Below are positions 17,422-25,037 of a DNA stretch of 64,000 nucleotides, one piece after another. The notes beneath the pieces are model-generated. The model made no database searches. It was given only the letters and a program-made list of their open reading frames with translations, and was not told where the DNA came from. Numbering within the stretch: position 1 is the first letter of the stretch; the number at the start of each line of letters is the position of its first letter. The stretch lies in the NCBI RefSeq assembly GCF_900109615.1, contig NZ_FOIX01000003.1, positions 434,001-498,000 of the forward strand. The letters run 5' to 3'. The stretch is from Kaistella antarctica. Its GTDB lineage: Bacteria > Bacteroidota > Bacteroidia > Flavobacteriales > Weeksellaceae. A program made the translations under genes and the position numbers.

Positions 17422-18027
17422 CTAGCCTAAAACGGTCACCGTATTTTGGACCATTTCAAAAATCGCATTTTTTCCACCATCAGGTTTTACGTTGACTGCA
17501 CTCGTTCCATTGAAGTGCAAACAAGTTACATAACCTAATTTAGCGGCATCCAGACACGTGTATTTTACGCAAAAATCTAAGGCTAAACCAACGATTTCAA
17601 CCAGCTGAATGTCGTGGTATTTCAAGAAATCATCTAAACCTGTTTTCACAAAATGATTATTATCTTGAAATCCGCTATAGCTGTCAAAGTCAACATTGGT
17701 TCCTTTCTGAATGATGTGCGTGACCTTATCTCGGTTAAGATCCTTATGAAATTCTGCACCAAAAGTGCCTTGAACGCAGTGATCTGGCCACATATGTTGC
17801 GGAATACCGTTCAGAATAATATTGTCGCCGATCTTCTTGCCATTATTACTGGCAAAACTCTTGTGATCAGCCGGATGCCAGTCTTGGGTGAGGATAATTT
17901 GTTCGTATTCATTTTCTTCCATCAACAGATTGATGTATGGAATAATTTCGTTGGATCCAGGAACGGCAAGTGCACCACCTTCGCAAAAATCATTCTGCAT
18001 ATCGACGATAATTAGGGCTTTTTTCAT
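17422..18027 (-). CDS. pncA: Nicotinamidase
   Basis: A 201-residue cytosolic isochorismatase-fold hydrolase that deamidates nicotinamide to nicotinate in NAD salvage. The catalytic Asp9 lies in ALIIVDMQNDFCEGGAL. Metal-site residues are in TQDWHPADHKSF, the catalytic Lys in HIIQKGTNVDFDSYSGF, and the nucleophilic Cys in GLALDFCVKYTCLDA. The frame is open upstream to 18108, but the ATG at 18027 begins exactly at the conserved KKALIIVDMQ, so it is chosen. Divergent from the YfiT-like gene; a strong terminator follows. Confidence 0.93.
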   Translation of the reverse strand: MKKALIIVDMQNDFCEGGALAVPGSNEIIPYINLLMEENEYEQIILTQDWHPADHKSFASNNGKKIGDNIILNGIPQHMWPDHCVQGTFGAEFHKDLNRDKVTHIIQKGTNVDFDSYSGFQDNNHFVKTGLDDFLKYHDIQLVEIVGLALDFCVKYTCLDAAKLGYVTCLHFNGTSAVNVKPDGGKNAIFEMVQNTVTVLG

Positions 18028-18147
18028 ATTCTTAAATTTTTCGATGGGTATCGAATTCAACTTATTTTTTAGTAAATTTACAAAACAAAAGCGCAAAAGT
18101 TCAGCCAAAAAAACGGATGCGCCAAATCGTCAAAATTTATAATTAAA

Positions 18148-18684
18148 ATGGACAATTTAGAATTTAAAAAATTCCCGATTGGGAAATTTCAAGATCCAAC
18201 CAAGATTTCTGATCAAGACATCGACAAACATATAACCACGCTTACGGAATTCCCGAGTAAGTTGAAAAATCTTGTTGGGAATTGGACGAATGAACAATTA
18301 GACACGCAATATCGAGAAAGTGGCTGGACCGTTCGCCAGTTAGTAAATCACCTAGCAGACAGTCATATGAATAGCTATATTCGTTTTAAATTGGCGCTCA
18401 CTGAAAATAATCCGACGGTAAAACCTTGGGATCAGACCCAATGGGCTGAATTGCAAGACAGTTTTAATATGGACATTAAACCAGCTTTGCAAATCCTGAA
18501 AGGTCTGCACAAAAGATGGGTTTTTGAATTAAAATCATTGACGAATAGGGAATTTGAAAGTACCTTTCATCATCCTGAACAGCATCGAAATATAACGTTG
18601 CGAGAAAGTTTAGCTTTCTATGCCTGGCATTGTAACCATCATTTTGCGCATATTCAAAATTTGAAGGCGGAGCATAACTGGTAA
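18148..18684 (+). CDS. YfiT-like DinB-fold protein, putative bacillithiol transferase
   Basis: A 178-residue DinB/YfiT four-helix metalloprotein. The opening YPIG-like element FPIGKFQDP (residues 8-16) and the metal-binding histidines in VNHLADSHMN (residues 66-75) and YAWHCNHHFAHI (near the C-terminus) match the YfiT family. In Bacillus and Bacteroidota its members are assigned as bacillithiol S-transferases detoxifying electrophiles. Assignment to bacillithiol is from family knowledge, and the next gene (YtxJ-type) supports it. It starts a three-gene unit with YtxJ and a Crp/Fnr regulator (gaps of 42 and 9 bases). Confidence 0.88.
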   Translation: MDNLEFKKFPIGKFQDPTKISDQDIDKHITTLTEFPSKLKNLVGNWTNEQLDTQYRESGWTVRQLVNHLADSHMNSYIRFKLALTENNPTVKPWDQTQWAELQDSFNMDIKPALQILKGLHKRWVFELKSLTNREFESTFHHPEQHRNITLRESLAFYAWHCNHHFAHIQNLKAEHNW

Positions 18685-18726
18685 GCAGGAAATTATCATT
18701 TTGTCTAATATTAGAAAAAAATAAAT

Positions 18727-19110
18727 ATGAGTTTTTTAAATAAATTATTTGGTGGCAGTGATTCGCCAGAATCATCACCGGTAGAGCCTACATTCTGGAA
18801 ACATCTTGAATCGAAAGAAGATTTGGAGCAAGCGGCCGAAATGTCAAAGGAAAAGAAAGTGGTTATTTTCAAGCATTCTACCAGATGTCAAATTAGTAAG
18901 ATGGTCTTGAAAAACTTTGAAAAAGAAGTTGCCGGTTCCGATAAAGAGGTGGAATATTACTTCCTGGACCTTATTAAACATCGAGATGTTTCTAATAAAA
19001 TTGCTGCAGATTTTAACGTCCATCATCAAAGTCCCCAAATGATTGTTTTAGAAAACGGAGTAGCAGTGAATGATGCTTCCCATCAGAGTATTTCTGTAAA
19101 TCTTATTTAA
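18727..19110 (+). CDS. ytxJ: YtxJ family monothiol bacilliredoxin
   Basis: A 127-residue thioredoxin-fold protein. The single active-site Cys54 lies in FKHSTRCQISK, the conserved YtxJ TRCxIS motif. LDLIKHRDVSNKIA and VHHQSPQMIVLENG (cis-Pro region) follow as in the family. YtxJ proteins (BrxC type) remove bacillithiol from thiolated proteins. The first 20 residues (LFGGSDSPESSPVE) are a flexible acidic extension. It lies between a YfiT-like transferase and a Crp/Fnr regulator, which favours a thiol-stress operon. Confidence 0.9.
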   Translation: MSFLNKLFGGSDSPESSPVEPTFWKHLESKEDLEQAAEMSKEKKVVIFKHSTRCQISKMVLKNFEKEVAGSDKEVEYYFLDLIKHRDVSNKIAADFNVHHQSPQMIVLENGVAVNDASHQSISVNLI

Positions 19111-19119
19111 ATTTTTTCA

Positions 19120-19719
19120 ATGGAGTCATTAGAAAATATTACCAACTATTTGTCTGAAATTCTCGAAGTGCCAATGGGTTCCGTCGCAACGTGTAGTACT
19201 TATTATACTGTGAAAGAAGTTACTAAAGGAGAATTATTACTGCAGGAAGGTGAAATTTGCCACGATACTTTTTTTGTGGAGAAAGGCTTGTTGAGAATGT
19301 ATTCTTTGGATCGAAATGGAAAAGAGCACATCATTCAGTTTGCGCCAGAGAATTGGCTCATTTCGGATCGCAGTTCTACCTATTTTAGCCATAAATCCCG
19401 CTATTATATTGAAGCAGTTGAAGATTCGAATGTATTGCTTTTAAACCACGAATTTTTCAAAAGATTGATGGAGAACTATCCACATACCGTTGAAAAAAAT
19501 GATTTACTGTTGCAAAAGCACATCCGAAATTTGCAGAACCGCGTCAATTCCCTTCTAGCTGATACGGCCGAAGAACGCTACATGAGTTTCATCAAAATGT
19601 ATCCGGATATTTTACTTCGTGCGCCACAGTGGATGGTCGCTTCCTATTTGGGAATTACTCCAGAAAGTTTGAGCAGAGTTCGGAAAGAATTGGCGAAGAA
19701 AAACTTTGAAACTTTGTAA
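19120..19719 (+). CDS. Crp/Fnr family transcriptional regulator
   Basis: A 199-residue regulator. A cupin-like effector domain (about residues 25-115) shows KGELLLQEGEICHDTFFVEKGL and LRMYSLDRNGKEHIIQFAPE. The canonical cNMP phosphate-binding cassette (GExxGE...RxA) is absent, so cAMP binding is unlikely. The C-terminal winged helix has the recognition helix YLGITPESLSRVRKEL. No FNR-type cysteine cluster is present. It begins 9 bases after ytxJ, so it may sense redox or electrophile stress and control the operon; that is inference from position only. Confidence 0.9.
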   Translation: MESLENITNYLSEILEVPMGSVATCSTYYTVKEVTKGELLLQEGEICHDTFFVEKGLLRMYSLDRNGKEHIIQFAPENWLISDRSSTYFSHKSRYYIEAVEDSNVLLLNHEFFKRLMENYPHTVEKNDLLLQKHIRNLQNRVNSLLADTAEERYMSFIKMYPDILLRAPQWMVASYLGITPESLSRVRKELAKKNFETL

Positions 19720-19732
19720 TTTTTAGAATTTT

Positions 19733-20206
19733 TTACTTCAGATTTTTTCTATATTTAATCCATTGAGCAATCATAGATACTGCGACGAACACAAAAAATA
19801 AGAAAGTGCAGATTCCTACGAAATCAAATTTAAAACCCCATTTGCCTTCTGAAAAAATCAGTAAAATAATTGCAACAATCGGCACGAAAAATATGGTGAA
19901 TAATAGAAAGGGATAATTTTTTTTGTTCCAATAAAAAAAGGGAATTCTTCCACCCATAAAGTGTCCGGGATTTAGACTGTTTTTATGCCAGTCATCATAA
20001 TCATTCTGAAAATTCTCATCGATTTCAACTTCGTTTTCATCTAATTTTAAGTTTTCAATAATTTTAATAATTTTTGGTTCTTGAAATTCATTTGATGAAA
20101 TACTCAAGTTTTCCAAATCTATCAAATGGGCTATTTTCTGCTCCTCCAAAACGGAGTGAACATATTCTAAATTAGCGGCGAATTTGAAGGTTTTAATAAC
20201 TTTCAT
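19733..20206 (-). CDS. Hypothetical membrane protein with DUF2007-like N-terminus
   Basis: 157 residues. The first 40 (MKVIKTFKFAANLEYVHSVLEEQKIAHLIDLE) resemble the DUF2007 'putative signal transducing' fold seen at the start of many Bacteroidota proteins. Two C-terminal transmembrane helices follow (about 97-117 and 127-150), and the chain ends in basic RKNLK. Function unknown. It lies immediately after the rpoD terminator, so it may depend on read-through. Convergent with the Crp/Fnr gene (13-base gap). Confidence 0.7.
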   Translation of the reverse strand: MKVIKTFKFAANLEYVHSVLEEQKIAHLIDLENLSISSNEFQEPKIIKIIENLKLDENEVEIDENFQNDYDDWHKNSLNPGHFMGGRIPFFYWNKKNYPFLLFTIFFVPIVAIILLIFSEGKWGFKFDFVGICTFLFFVFVAVSMIAQWIKYRKNLK

Positions 20207-20215
20207 AATTTTAAA

Positions 20216-20245
20216 TAAAAAAAGCAGATGTTAAAAACACCTGCT
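20216..20245 (-). terminator. Intrinsic terminator of rpoD
   Basis: On the minus strand GCAGGTG (20244-20238) pairs with CATCTGC (20230-20224) with one wobble, followed by eight T. Confidence 0.75.
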
Positions 20246-20275
20246 CAAATTTATCAAAATATTTCTTTAAAAATA

Positions 20276-21142
20276 TTATTTACCCAAATACGATTTAAGA
20301 ATTTTACTTCTCGTATTGTGTTTCAATCTTTTAATTGCTTTCTCTTTAATCTGACGAACTCTTTCTCTGGTAAGATCAAAAGTTTCACCGATTTCTTCCA
20401 AAGTCATCGGATGTTTTCCGTTCAAACCGAAATACAAACGTACCAAATCTGCCTCACGTGGAGTCAAAGTTTGTAGTGCTCTTTCTATTTCAATTTGCAA
20501 TGATTCCAACATCAAATCCTTATCTGGACTTGGTGATTCACCAGAACGCAAAACATCATACAAGTTAGAATCTTCACCTTCAACCAACGGCGCATCCATC
20601 GACAAGTGTCTTCCGGAGTTTTTCATTGATTCCTTAATGTCAGATTCGCTCATATCCAAAACTTCCGCTAACTCCTCTGGGGACGGAGGTCTTTCGTTTT
20701 CCTGCTCCAAATGGGCGTAGGCTTTGTTAATTTTATTGATCGATCCAATTTTATTCAATGGCAATCTTACAATTCTAGACTGTTCTGCCAAAGCCTGTAA
20801 AATCGACTGCCGAATCCACCAAACCGCGTACGAGATAAATTTAAAACCTCTGGTTTCATCATATCTTTTCGCCGCTTTCATTAAACCTAAATTTCCTTCG
20901 TTGATTAAATCGGGTAGGGAAAGTCCTTGGTTTTGGTATTGTTTAGAAACAGATACCACAAATCGCAGGTTGGCTTTAATCAATTTTTCCAACGCTATCG
21001 TGTCTCCTGCGCGGATTTTTTGGGCCAAGTCAACTTCTTCGTCGGCCGTAATTAAATCAACTTTTCCAATCTCCTGCAAATACTTGTCGAGAGAGGCGGT
21101 TTCTCTGTTGGTAACCTGTTTGGTAATTTTTAATTGTCTCAT
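20276..21142 (-). CDS. rpoD: Primary RNA polymerase sigma factor (RpoD/SigA)
   Basis: A 288-residue sigma-70, the usual short length in Bacteroidota, with region 1.1 missing. Region 1.2 is [20 protein letters not shown]. Region 2 contains [18 protein letters not shown] and [19 protein letters not shown]. Region 3 covers [20 protein letters not shown], and region 4.2 the helix-turn-helix [20 protein letters not shown]. It directs recognition of the TTG/TAnnTTTG promoters found throughout this window. Start ATG at 21142; a 6-bp hairpin (21151-21170) sits just upstream in the leader. Monocistronic. Confidence 0.96.
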   Translation of the reverse strand: MRQLKITKQVTNRETASLDKYLQEIGKVDLITADEEVDLAQKIRAGDTIALEKLIKANLRFVVSVSKQYQNQGLSLPDLINEGNLGLMKAAKRYDETRGFKFISYAVWWIRQSILQALAEQSRIVRLPLNKIGSINKINKAYAHLEQENERPPSPEELAEVLDMSESDIKESMKNSGRHLSMDAPLVEGEDSNLYDVLRSGESPSPDKDLMLESLQIEIERALQTLTPREADLVRLYFGLNGKHPMTLEEIGETFDLTRERVRQIKEKAIKRLKHNTRSKILKSYLGK

Positions 21143-21235
21143 TTAGTAAAACAGTCTACTTTAGGACTGCATTATATTATACGACACCAAGTATCAAAAG
21201 GTTACAAAACTTTGCGAATAAGTGAAATATTCTTC

Positions 21236-21350
21236 TTTGGGCGAACAATTCCGTCTTCCGTTCCTAATCTTTTTTTCCGCCAGCGCCAATGCCAAAGCAG
21301 AAAAAAAGGATTTCCACTCAAGCCGGGTCGCGGTGTTGGTCAAAATTGAA
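21236..21350 (+). repeat. Interspersed intergenic repeat, copy 1
   Basis: Begins TTTGGGCGAACAATTCCG and contains the inverted repeat CTTTTTTTC (21269-21277) / GAAAAAAAG (21300-21308), then GGATTTCCACTCAAGCCGGG. The same order of blocks occurs at 41345-41447 and, more divergently, at 27817-27938. It carries no open frame and lies between rpoD and the beta-helix gene. Confidence 0.6.
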
Positions 21351-21365
21351 GATTAATTATTGGTT

Positions 21366-21403
21366 ATAAAAAAACTCACTCTGTATTAAAACAAAATGAG
21401 TTT
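21366..21403 (-). terminator. Probable terminator of the beta-helix gene
   Basis: On the minus strand AAACTCA (21403-21397) pairs with TGAGTTT (21378-21372) across an 18-base loop and is followed by TTTTTT. Confidence 0.55.
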
Positions 21404-21424
21404 AATATCTTATTTATAGAGGAA

Positions 21425-22891
21425 CTATTTTATAATCAATTTGGTCGATTGTCTCTTTCCTTCAGCTTCATAAGCCATAAAATAAACTCCAGCGGGAGAT
21501 TTTACAGAAATACTATTTTTGCCTTTTACGACAATTCCCGAATAAATCAGTTTCCCCGAAATATCAGTAATCATTACACTTCCAGCTTTCTCTGCACTTA
21601 AAGTAAATATTCCATTGCTTGGATTGGGATAGATGCTCGCTTGTAGATTTTTAGTTTCTACCGATGCTAACGGAATTCCGCACAAATACGGTGTAAACGT
21701 TACTTCTCCCAAAGCAGGATCATCAACAACGTGCGAAATTACTGCTTCTACCATGCCATCATCAGACAATTCACCTTCTCTCCAGCAATTATTCTTTGCG
21801 CTGATTGGATTTGCAGTATTATTAAAGAGCGCATAGAGATTTCCTCCATTTCCGTTGTCTTTGAACACATTCTCGCCCACACTTCCCAATGGTCCGCCGC
21901 CCAAATCTGCACTAAAAGTCCCAATCACCGTAATTCCCCAGATGTGACCGCGGATTTGATTTTTTTCAATTTTAAGTCCTGTGCCAACTGCGCCACTTCC
22001 ATTTATAGAAATTCCGCTTCCTCCCGTTGCTGGATTATTTTCAGAATTATTGTTGGTCAAAATATTATTAGAAATCGTTCCCGTAGAATTATTCCCTGCA
22101 ACGGTAATTCCATATCTGTTATCAGTCACGGTATTTCCGTCAATTAAAACTTTATTAACTCCACCTAAAAGAGAAGAAACAGAAATTCCACCTACTTTGG
22201 TTAAAGCTCGATTTCCAATAATGGTATTGTTCAAAACTTTAGTAACTCCAGCAGAACCGCTCGGACCCATATTAATTTGCGGACGGTTTGAATTTAGTTT
22301 TGTATTTCCAGACAAATAGTTATTTGTAAATTCTAAAGCAACCGATTGATTTCCGCCTGAGCCGACTGCTGGTAAATCATTCTCAATAAACTTAGAATTG
22401 GTAACAACCGGATTTCCTCGGGAGAAATTAACGGCAGCGCCTGAAACTAAACCTGATTTAAAATATCTTACCGTACAATTATCCATTAAAAATGTAGTGG
22501 TTAAAACTTGTAAGCCACCACCATATTCCAGGATGGTGTTTTTAAAAGTTGCGTCCGAACCTTCTTCTAATCTAATTCCTTTAAATATGGCTGCAGGATT
22601 TGTTGCAGTGATCAAAAAATCGGTAGCTGTTGTGTTATAAACGCCACCAATCGTTAGCTGAACCCCAGCATCCATTTTTAAAATAGTGTTCTCATCCATT
22701 AATAAGAAGTCACCTGCGGCAATCGTAATATTTGCGGTCATTTGATATCCAGTGCCGCTATTGACCAAAACGGTGGGTGCCGCTGCGGCGAGAGAATTCA
22801 AATTATAAGTAACCCCTGTGCCAGGACTTGTAAATTGTGATAGTAAGTACGCTGATAGTAGCGAAAAACATAGAGTAGTTATTTTTTTCAT
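21425..22891 (-). CDS. T9SS-secreted right-handed parallel beta-helix protein
   Basis: A 488-residue secreted protein. A signal peptide covers residues 1-19. Residues 60-385 hold pectate-lyase-like beta-helix coils rich in Asn-ladder motifs (NNTIIGNRALTKVGGI, GNTVTDNRYGITVAGNN, SNNILTNNN, EKNQIRGHIWGITV). The last 75 residues are a type A type IX secretion sorting domain: SIYPNPSNGIFTLS, GKLIYSG, SPAGVYFM and terminal KLIIK. It is therefore exported across the outer membrane and probably attached to the surface. Catalytic residues of polysaccharide lyases are not identifiable, so adhesin or structural roles are equally possible. Confidence 0.9.
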   Translation of the reverse strand: MKKITTLCFSLLSAYLLSQFTSPGTGVTYNLNSLAAAAPTVLVNSGTGYQMTANITIAAGDFLLMDENTILKMDAGVQLTIGGVYNTTATDFLITATNPAAIFKGIRLEEGSDATFKNTILEYGGGLQVLTTTFLMDNCTVRYFKSGLVSGAAVNFSRGNPVVTNSKFIENDLPAVGSGGNQSVALEFTNNYLSGNTKLNSNRPQINMGPSGSAGVTKVLNNTIIGNRALTKVGGISVSSLLGGVNKVLIDGNTVTDNRYGITVAGNNSTGTISNNILTNNNSENNPATGGSGISINGSGAVGTGLKIEKNQIRGHIWGITVIGTFSADLGGGPLGSVGENVFKDNGNGGNLYALFNNTANPISAKNNCWREGELSDDGMVEAVISHVVDDPALGEVTFTPYLCGIPLASVETKNLQASIYPNPSNGIFTLSAEKAGSVMITDISGKLIYSGIVVKGKNSISVKSPAGVYFMAYEAEGKRQSTKLIIK

Positions 22892-22907
22892 AGTTAAAGA
22901 TTTGAAT

Positions 22908-22915
22908 CAAAGTTA
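22908..22915 (-). promoter_or_regulatory. Candidate -7 element for the beta-helix gene
   Basis: TAACTTTG (TAnnTTTG) on the minus strand lies 16 bases before the ATG at 22891. Confidence 0.45.
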
Positions 22916-23114
22916 TACATATTATGCAAATGATAGCTTTTTTTTATAAAAAACGTTACAGTTTTCGAACGCATTTAATGATAATCCGTATGAAAATCTA
23001 AGTTTAGTTAACGATTTAGATGTTTCTGATAAATCTGTCATTTAATTAATTGAAATTTAAAATGCTCAATAACAATTACATAAGGGGTATTTCTAACATT
23101 TGTTCAGCAAAAAG

Positions 23115-23144
23115 TTGCAAGTTTAATTTATAATTGTAACTTTG
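23115..23144 (+). promoter_or_regulatory. Full promoter (-33 TTG, -7 TAACTTTG) of the RRM protein gene
   Basis: TTG at 23115-23117 and TAACTTTG at 23137-23144 are separated by 19 bases, matching the complete Bacteroidota promoter. Transcription would start near 23150, leaving a leader of about 90 bases. The leader holds a hairpin, TTGTTGAA with TTCAACAG (about 23183-23210). The rest of the 348-base gap (22916-23114) shows nothing else I can support. Confidence 0.7.
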
Positions 23145-23239
23145 ACCTGTTTTTATATCCTGAAATCAATTTTTGTTCATCAATTGTTGAATTTCATTTA
23201 TAATTTCAACAGTATTAATTAATTTAATTTTTTTTTAAG

Positions 23240-23611
23240 ATGAACATTTTTGTTTCAAACATCAACTATGCAACTCAAGAACAGTCGTTGCAAGATTTAT
23301 TTTCAGAATTTGGTGACGTATCGTCTGCCAAAATTATCACAGACAGAGAAACTGGAAGATCGAGAGGATTCGGTTTCGTAGAAATGAGCGACGAAGATGG
23401 CAAGAACGCTATCGAAGCTCTAAACGGAAAAGAATTGGACGGTAAAGAACTTAACATTTCTGAAGCTAAGCCAAGAGAAGACAAGCCAAGAAGAAGCTTT
23501 GACAACAACCGTTCAGGCGGTAGTGGTGGAGGTTACGGAAGCGGCGGTGCAAGCCGTGGTGGAAGTGGAGGTGGTTACGGTGGTTCAAGCCGTGGCGGTT
23601 CTAACTGGTAA
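23240..23611 (+). CDS. RNA-binding protein, single RRM with Gly-rich tail
   Basis: A 123-residue protein. The RRM (residues 1-75) has RNP2 MNIFVSNINYA and RNP1 RSRGFGFVEM. The tail (about 85-123) is Gly/Ser/Arg-rich with repeated GGYGSGG and SRGGSGGGYGG. This is the cyanobacterial/Bacteroidota Rbp type, related to cold-shock RNA chaperones and eukaryotic glycine-rich RNA-binding proteins. It has a strong consensus promoter, a long AU-rich leader and a very strong terminator, which suggests high expression, perhaps at low temperature (inference). Confidence 0.93.
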   Translation: MNIFVSNINYATQEQSLQDLFSEFGDVSSAKIITDRETGRSRGFGFVEMSDEDGKNAIEALNGKELDGKELNISEAKPREDKPRRSFDNNRSGGSGGGYGSGGASRGGSGGGYGGSSRGGSNW

Positions 23612-23630
23612 TATTTACCTGAATAATGCA

Positions 23631-23659
23631 AGCGATCTTTTTTAAGATCGCTTTTTTTT
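23631..23659 (+). terminator. Intrinsic terminator of the RRM protein gene
   Basis: A 9-bp perfect stem AGCGATCTT (23631-23639) / AAGATCGCT (23644-23652), tetraloop, then TTTTTTT. Confidence 0.92.
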
Positions 23660-23775
23660 GTTTATTATTCTATAATTTTAACTGAGCATCTATTTAATTT
23701 GGTCTTTAAAATTATGGTTGTTTTTCTGCCAAGTAAATAATCCAGTGAGGTTGGTAGCACAAGAGGAGGAGATAA

Positions 23776-24264
23776 TTATTTCTTCTTTTTTTTATCCTTT
23801 TTCTTTTCGCCCTTTTCTTTTTTCTTTTTCTTCTTCTTTGTCGCCGTGATATCTTTAATAAAATCACTCAAATCTGATTCCTCTTCCTTTATTTGATGTG
23901 GAACAACGGTAGCCCTTATCTCAAAAAATTGCTGAAGATCATCTGAATTTAAAAGATTTTCCTCCACTAATAATTTGACAATTTCTGCAGCATTGTTGTT
24001 AAAGTAATCTTCTAAAAAAAGATGTACTAAATATTTCCTATAATCATCGAAAGGAATCGCAACGCTGTATCTAAAAATTCTACCTTCTTTTTCGGTCGTC
24101 AGAAACTTTTTTTCAACGAGTATTTTTAAAAAAGTAGAAATGGTATTTGGATGCGGTTTCGGCTCCTGATATTGTTCAATGATTTCTCGCATATAAGCGG
24201 AATCGAGTCGCCATAAAACATTCATTAAGAGTTCTTCGCCCGGAGTCAAATGACTTATTTTCAT
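23776..24264 (-). CDS. BlaI/MecI/CopY family repressor with polylysine tail
   Basis: A 162-residue winged-helix repressor. Residues 1-75 form the DNA-binding domain (LTPGEELLMNVLWRLDSAYM, PHPNTISTFLKILVEKKFL, GRIFRYS). About 80-120 is the dimerisation helix region (YLVHLFLEDYFNNNAAEIVK). The last 25 residues are almost only Lys and Glu (TKKKKKKKEKG), well beyond the usual family end, encoded by A-rich simple sequence. BlaI proteins normally pair with a BlaR1/MecR1-type membrane peptidase. None is present; instead a PAP2 gene lies 6 bases upstream in the same unit. Confidence 0.88.
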   Translation of the reverse strand: MKISHLTPGEELLMNVLWRLDSAYMREIIEQYQEPKPHPNTISTFLKILVEKKFLTTEKEGRIFRYSVAIPFDDYRKYLVHLFLEDYFNNNAAEIVKLLVEENLLNSDDLQQFFEIRATVVPHQIKEEESDLSDFIKDITATKKKKKKKEKGEKKKDKKKKK

Positions 24265-24270
24265 AATGTA

Positions 24271-24870
24271 TTATTGAAATTGAATATGTACGTAAAGATA
24301 AATAAAAGATACAATGCTGGCCAGTAGGGCGCCGCTCAGAACTTCTGCAGGACTATGTCTTTTTAAAATAATTCTGCTAAGCCCAATAATAATCGAAAGT
24401 CCTAACCAAACAAAACCAAATAGGGGACTTAAGGTAAAAAATAAGGCGGCGATAAATAGGTTAAAGGCCATATGCATCGAACTTTTAATAAAATAATTAC
24501 TTATTTGCATAACGATGAAAAGTATTAATAAAAAAAGTAAAACAATATCTATTCTTTCATATCTTAAGTAGACAAAAAACAAATACACAATCATCGCACC
24601 CTCGATAAAAAAGTAAAGGCTTTTTCTTTGTTTACGATCAGAAACATCAATGTCGGTATATTTTTTTGTCCGAACGTTGTAGATGATCCAGGACGATATA
24701 GGAATGATCGTTATTAATAAAATAGGTAAAAAATTATTTGCTGCTTCTACCAATGTGAAATTTCTGATACTAAAAATGATGAAATAAATGACCAACGAAT
24801 TCATTGGATTAAAAAAATTTGAGATAAATTTTGAAATTTTTAAAACGACCGGAGAGGGGTTTTCTAGCAT
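24271..24870 (-). CDS. PAP2-superfamily membrane protein (phosphatase-like)
   Basis: A 199-residue integral membrane protein with about six hydrophobic segments. PAP2 motif 3 is recognisable as SRIILKRHSPAEVLSGALLA (SRxxxxxH with Glu replacing the usual Asp), and motif 2 is reduced to KSSMHMAFNL. Motif 1 (KxxxxxxRP) is not evident; DVSDRKQRKSLYF is a poor candidate. It could be a divergent lipid-phosphate phosphatase, or an inactive relative. It is co-transcribed with the BlaI-type repressor that follows by 6 bases. A TACTTTTG box lies 17 bases upstream of the ATG. Confidence 0.75.
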   Translation of the reverse strand: MLENPSPVVLKISKFISNFFNPMNSLVIYFIIFSIRNFTLVEAANNFLPILLITIIPISSWIIYNVRTKKYTDIDVSDRKQRKSLYFFIEGAMIVYLFFVYLRYERIDIVLLFLLILFIVMQISNYFIKSSMHMAFNLFIAALFFTLSPLFGFVWLGLSIIIGLSRIILKRHSPAEVLSGALLASIVSFIYLYVHIQFQ

Positions 24871-24887
24871 GAAATAATTTATGGTTT

Positions 24888-24895
24888 CAAAAGTA
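24888..24895 (-). promoter_or_regulatory. Candidate -7 element for the PAP2-BlaI operon
   Basis: TACTTTTG on the minus strand fits TAnnTTTG and lies 17 bases before the ATG at 24870. Confidence 0.4.
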
Positions 24896-24962
24896 ATATT
24901 TTTAAATGACTAAAATAAGAACTTTGTTTTCTTATGCTACCAATAAAGACAAAGATTTTTAT

Positions 24963-24970
24963 TATTTTTG
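24963..24970 (+). promoter_or_regulatory. Candidate -7 element for pdhA
   Basis: TATTTTTG predicts a start near 24976 and a leader of about 60 bases containing the 12-bp palindrome AACCGATCGGTT (24994-25005). Confidence 0.45.
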
Positions 24971-25037
24971 CTAAATATTTCCAACAAACATGAAACCGAT
25001 CGGTTGCATGCTGATATTAAAAAGCAATAGTTAGCAC

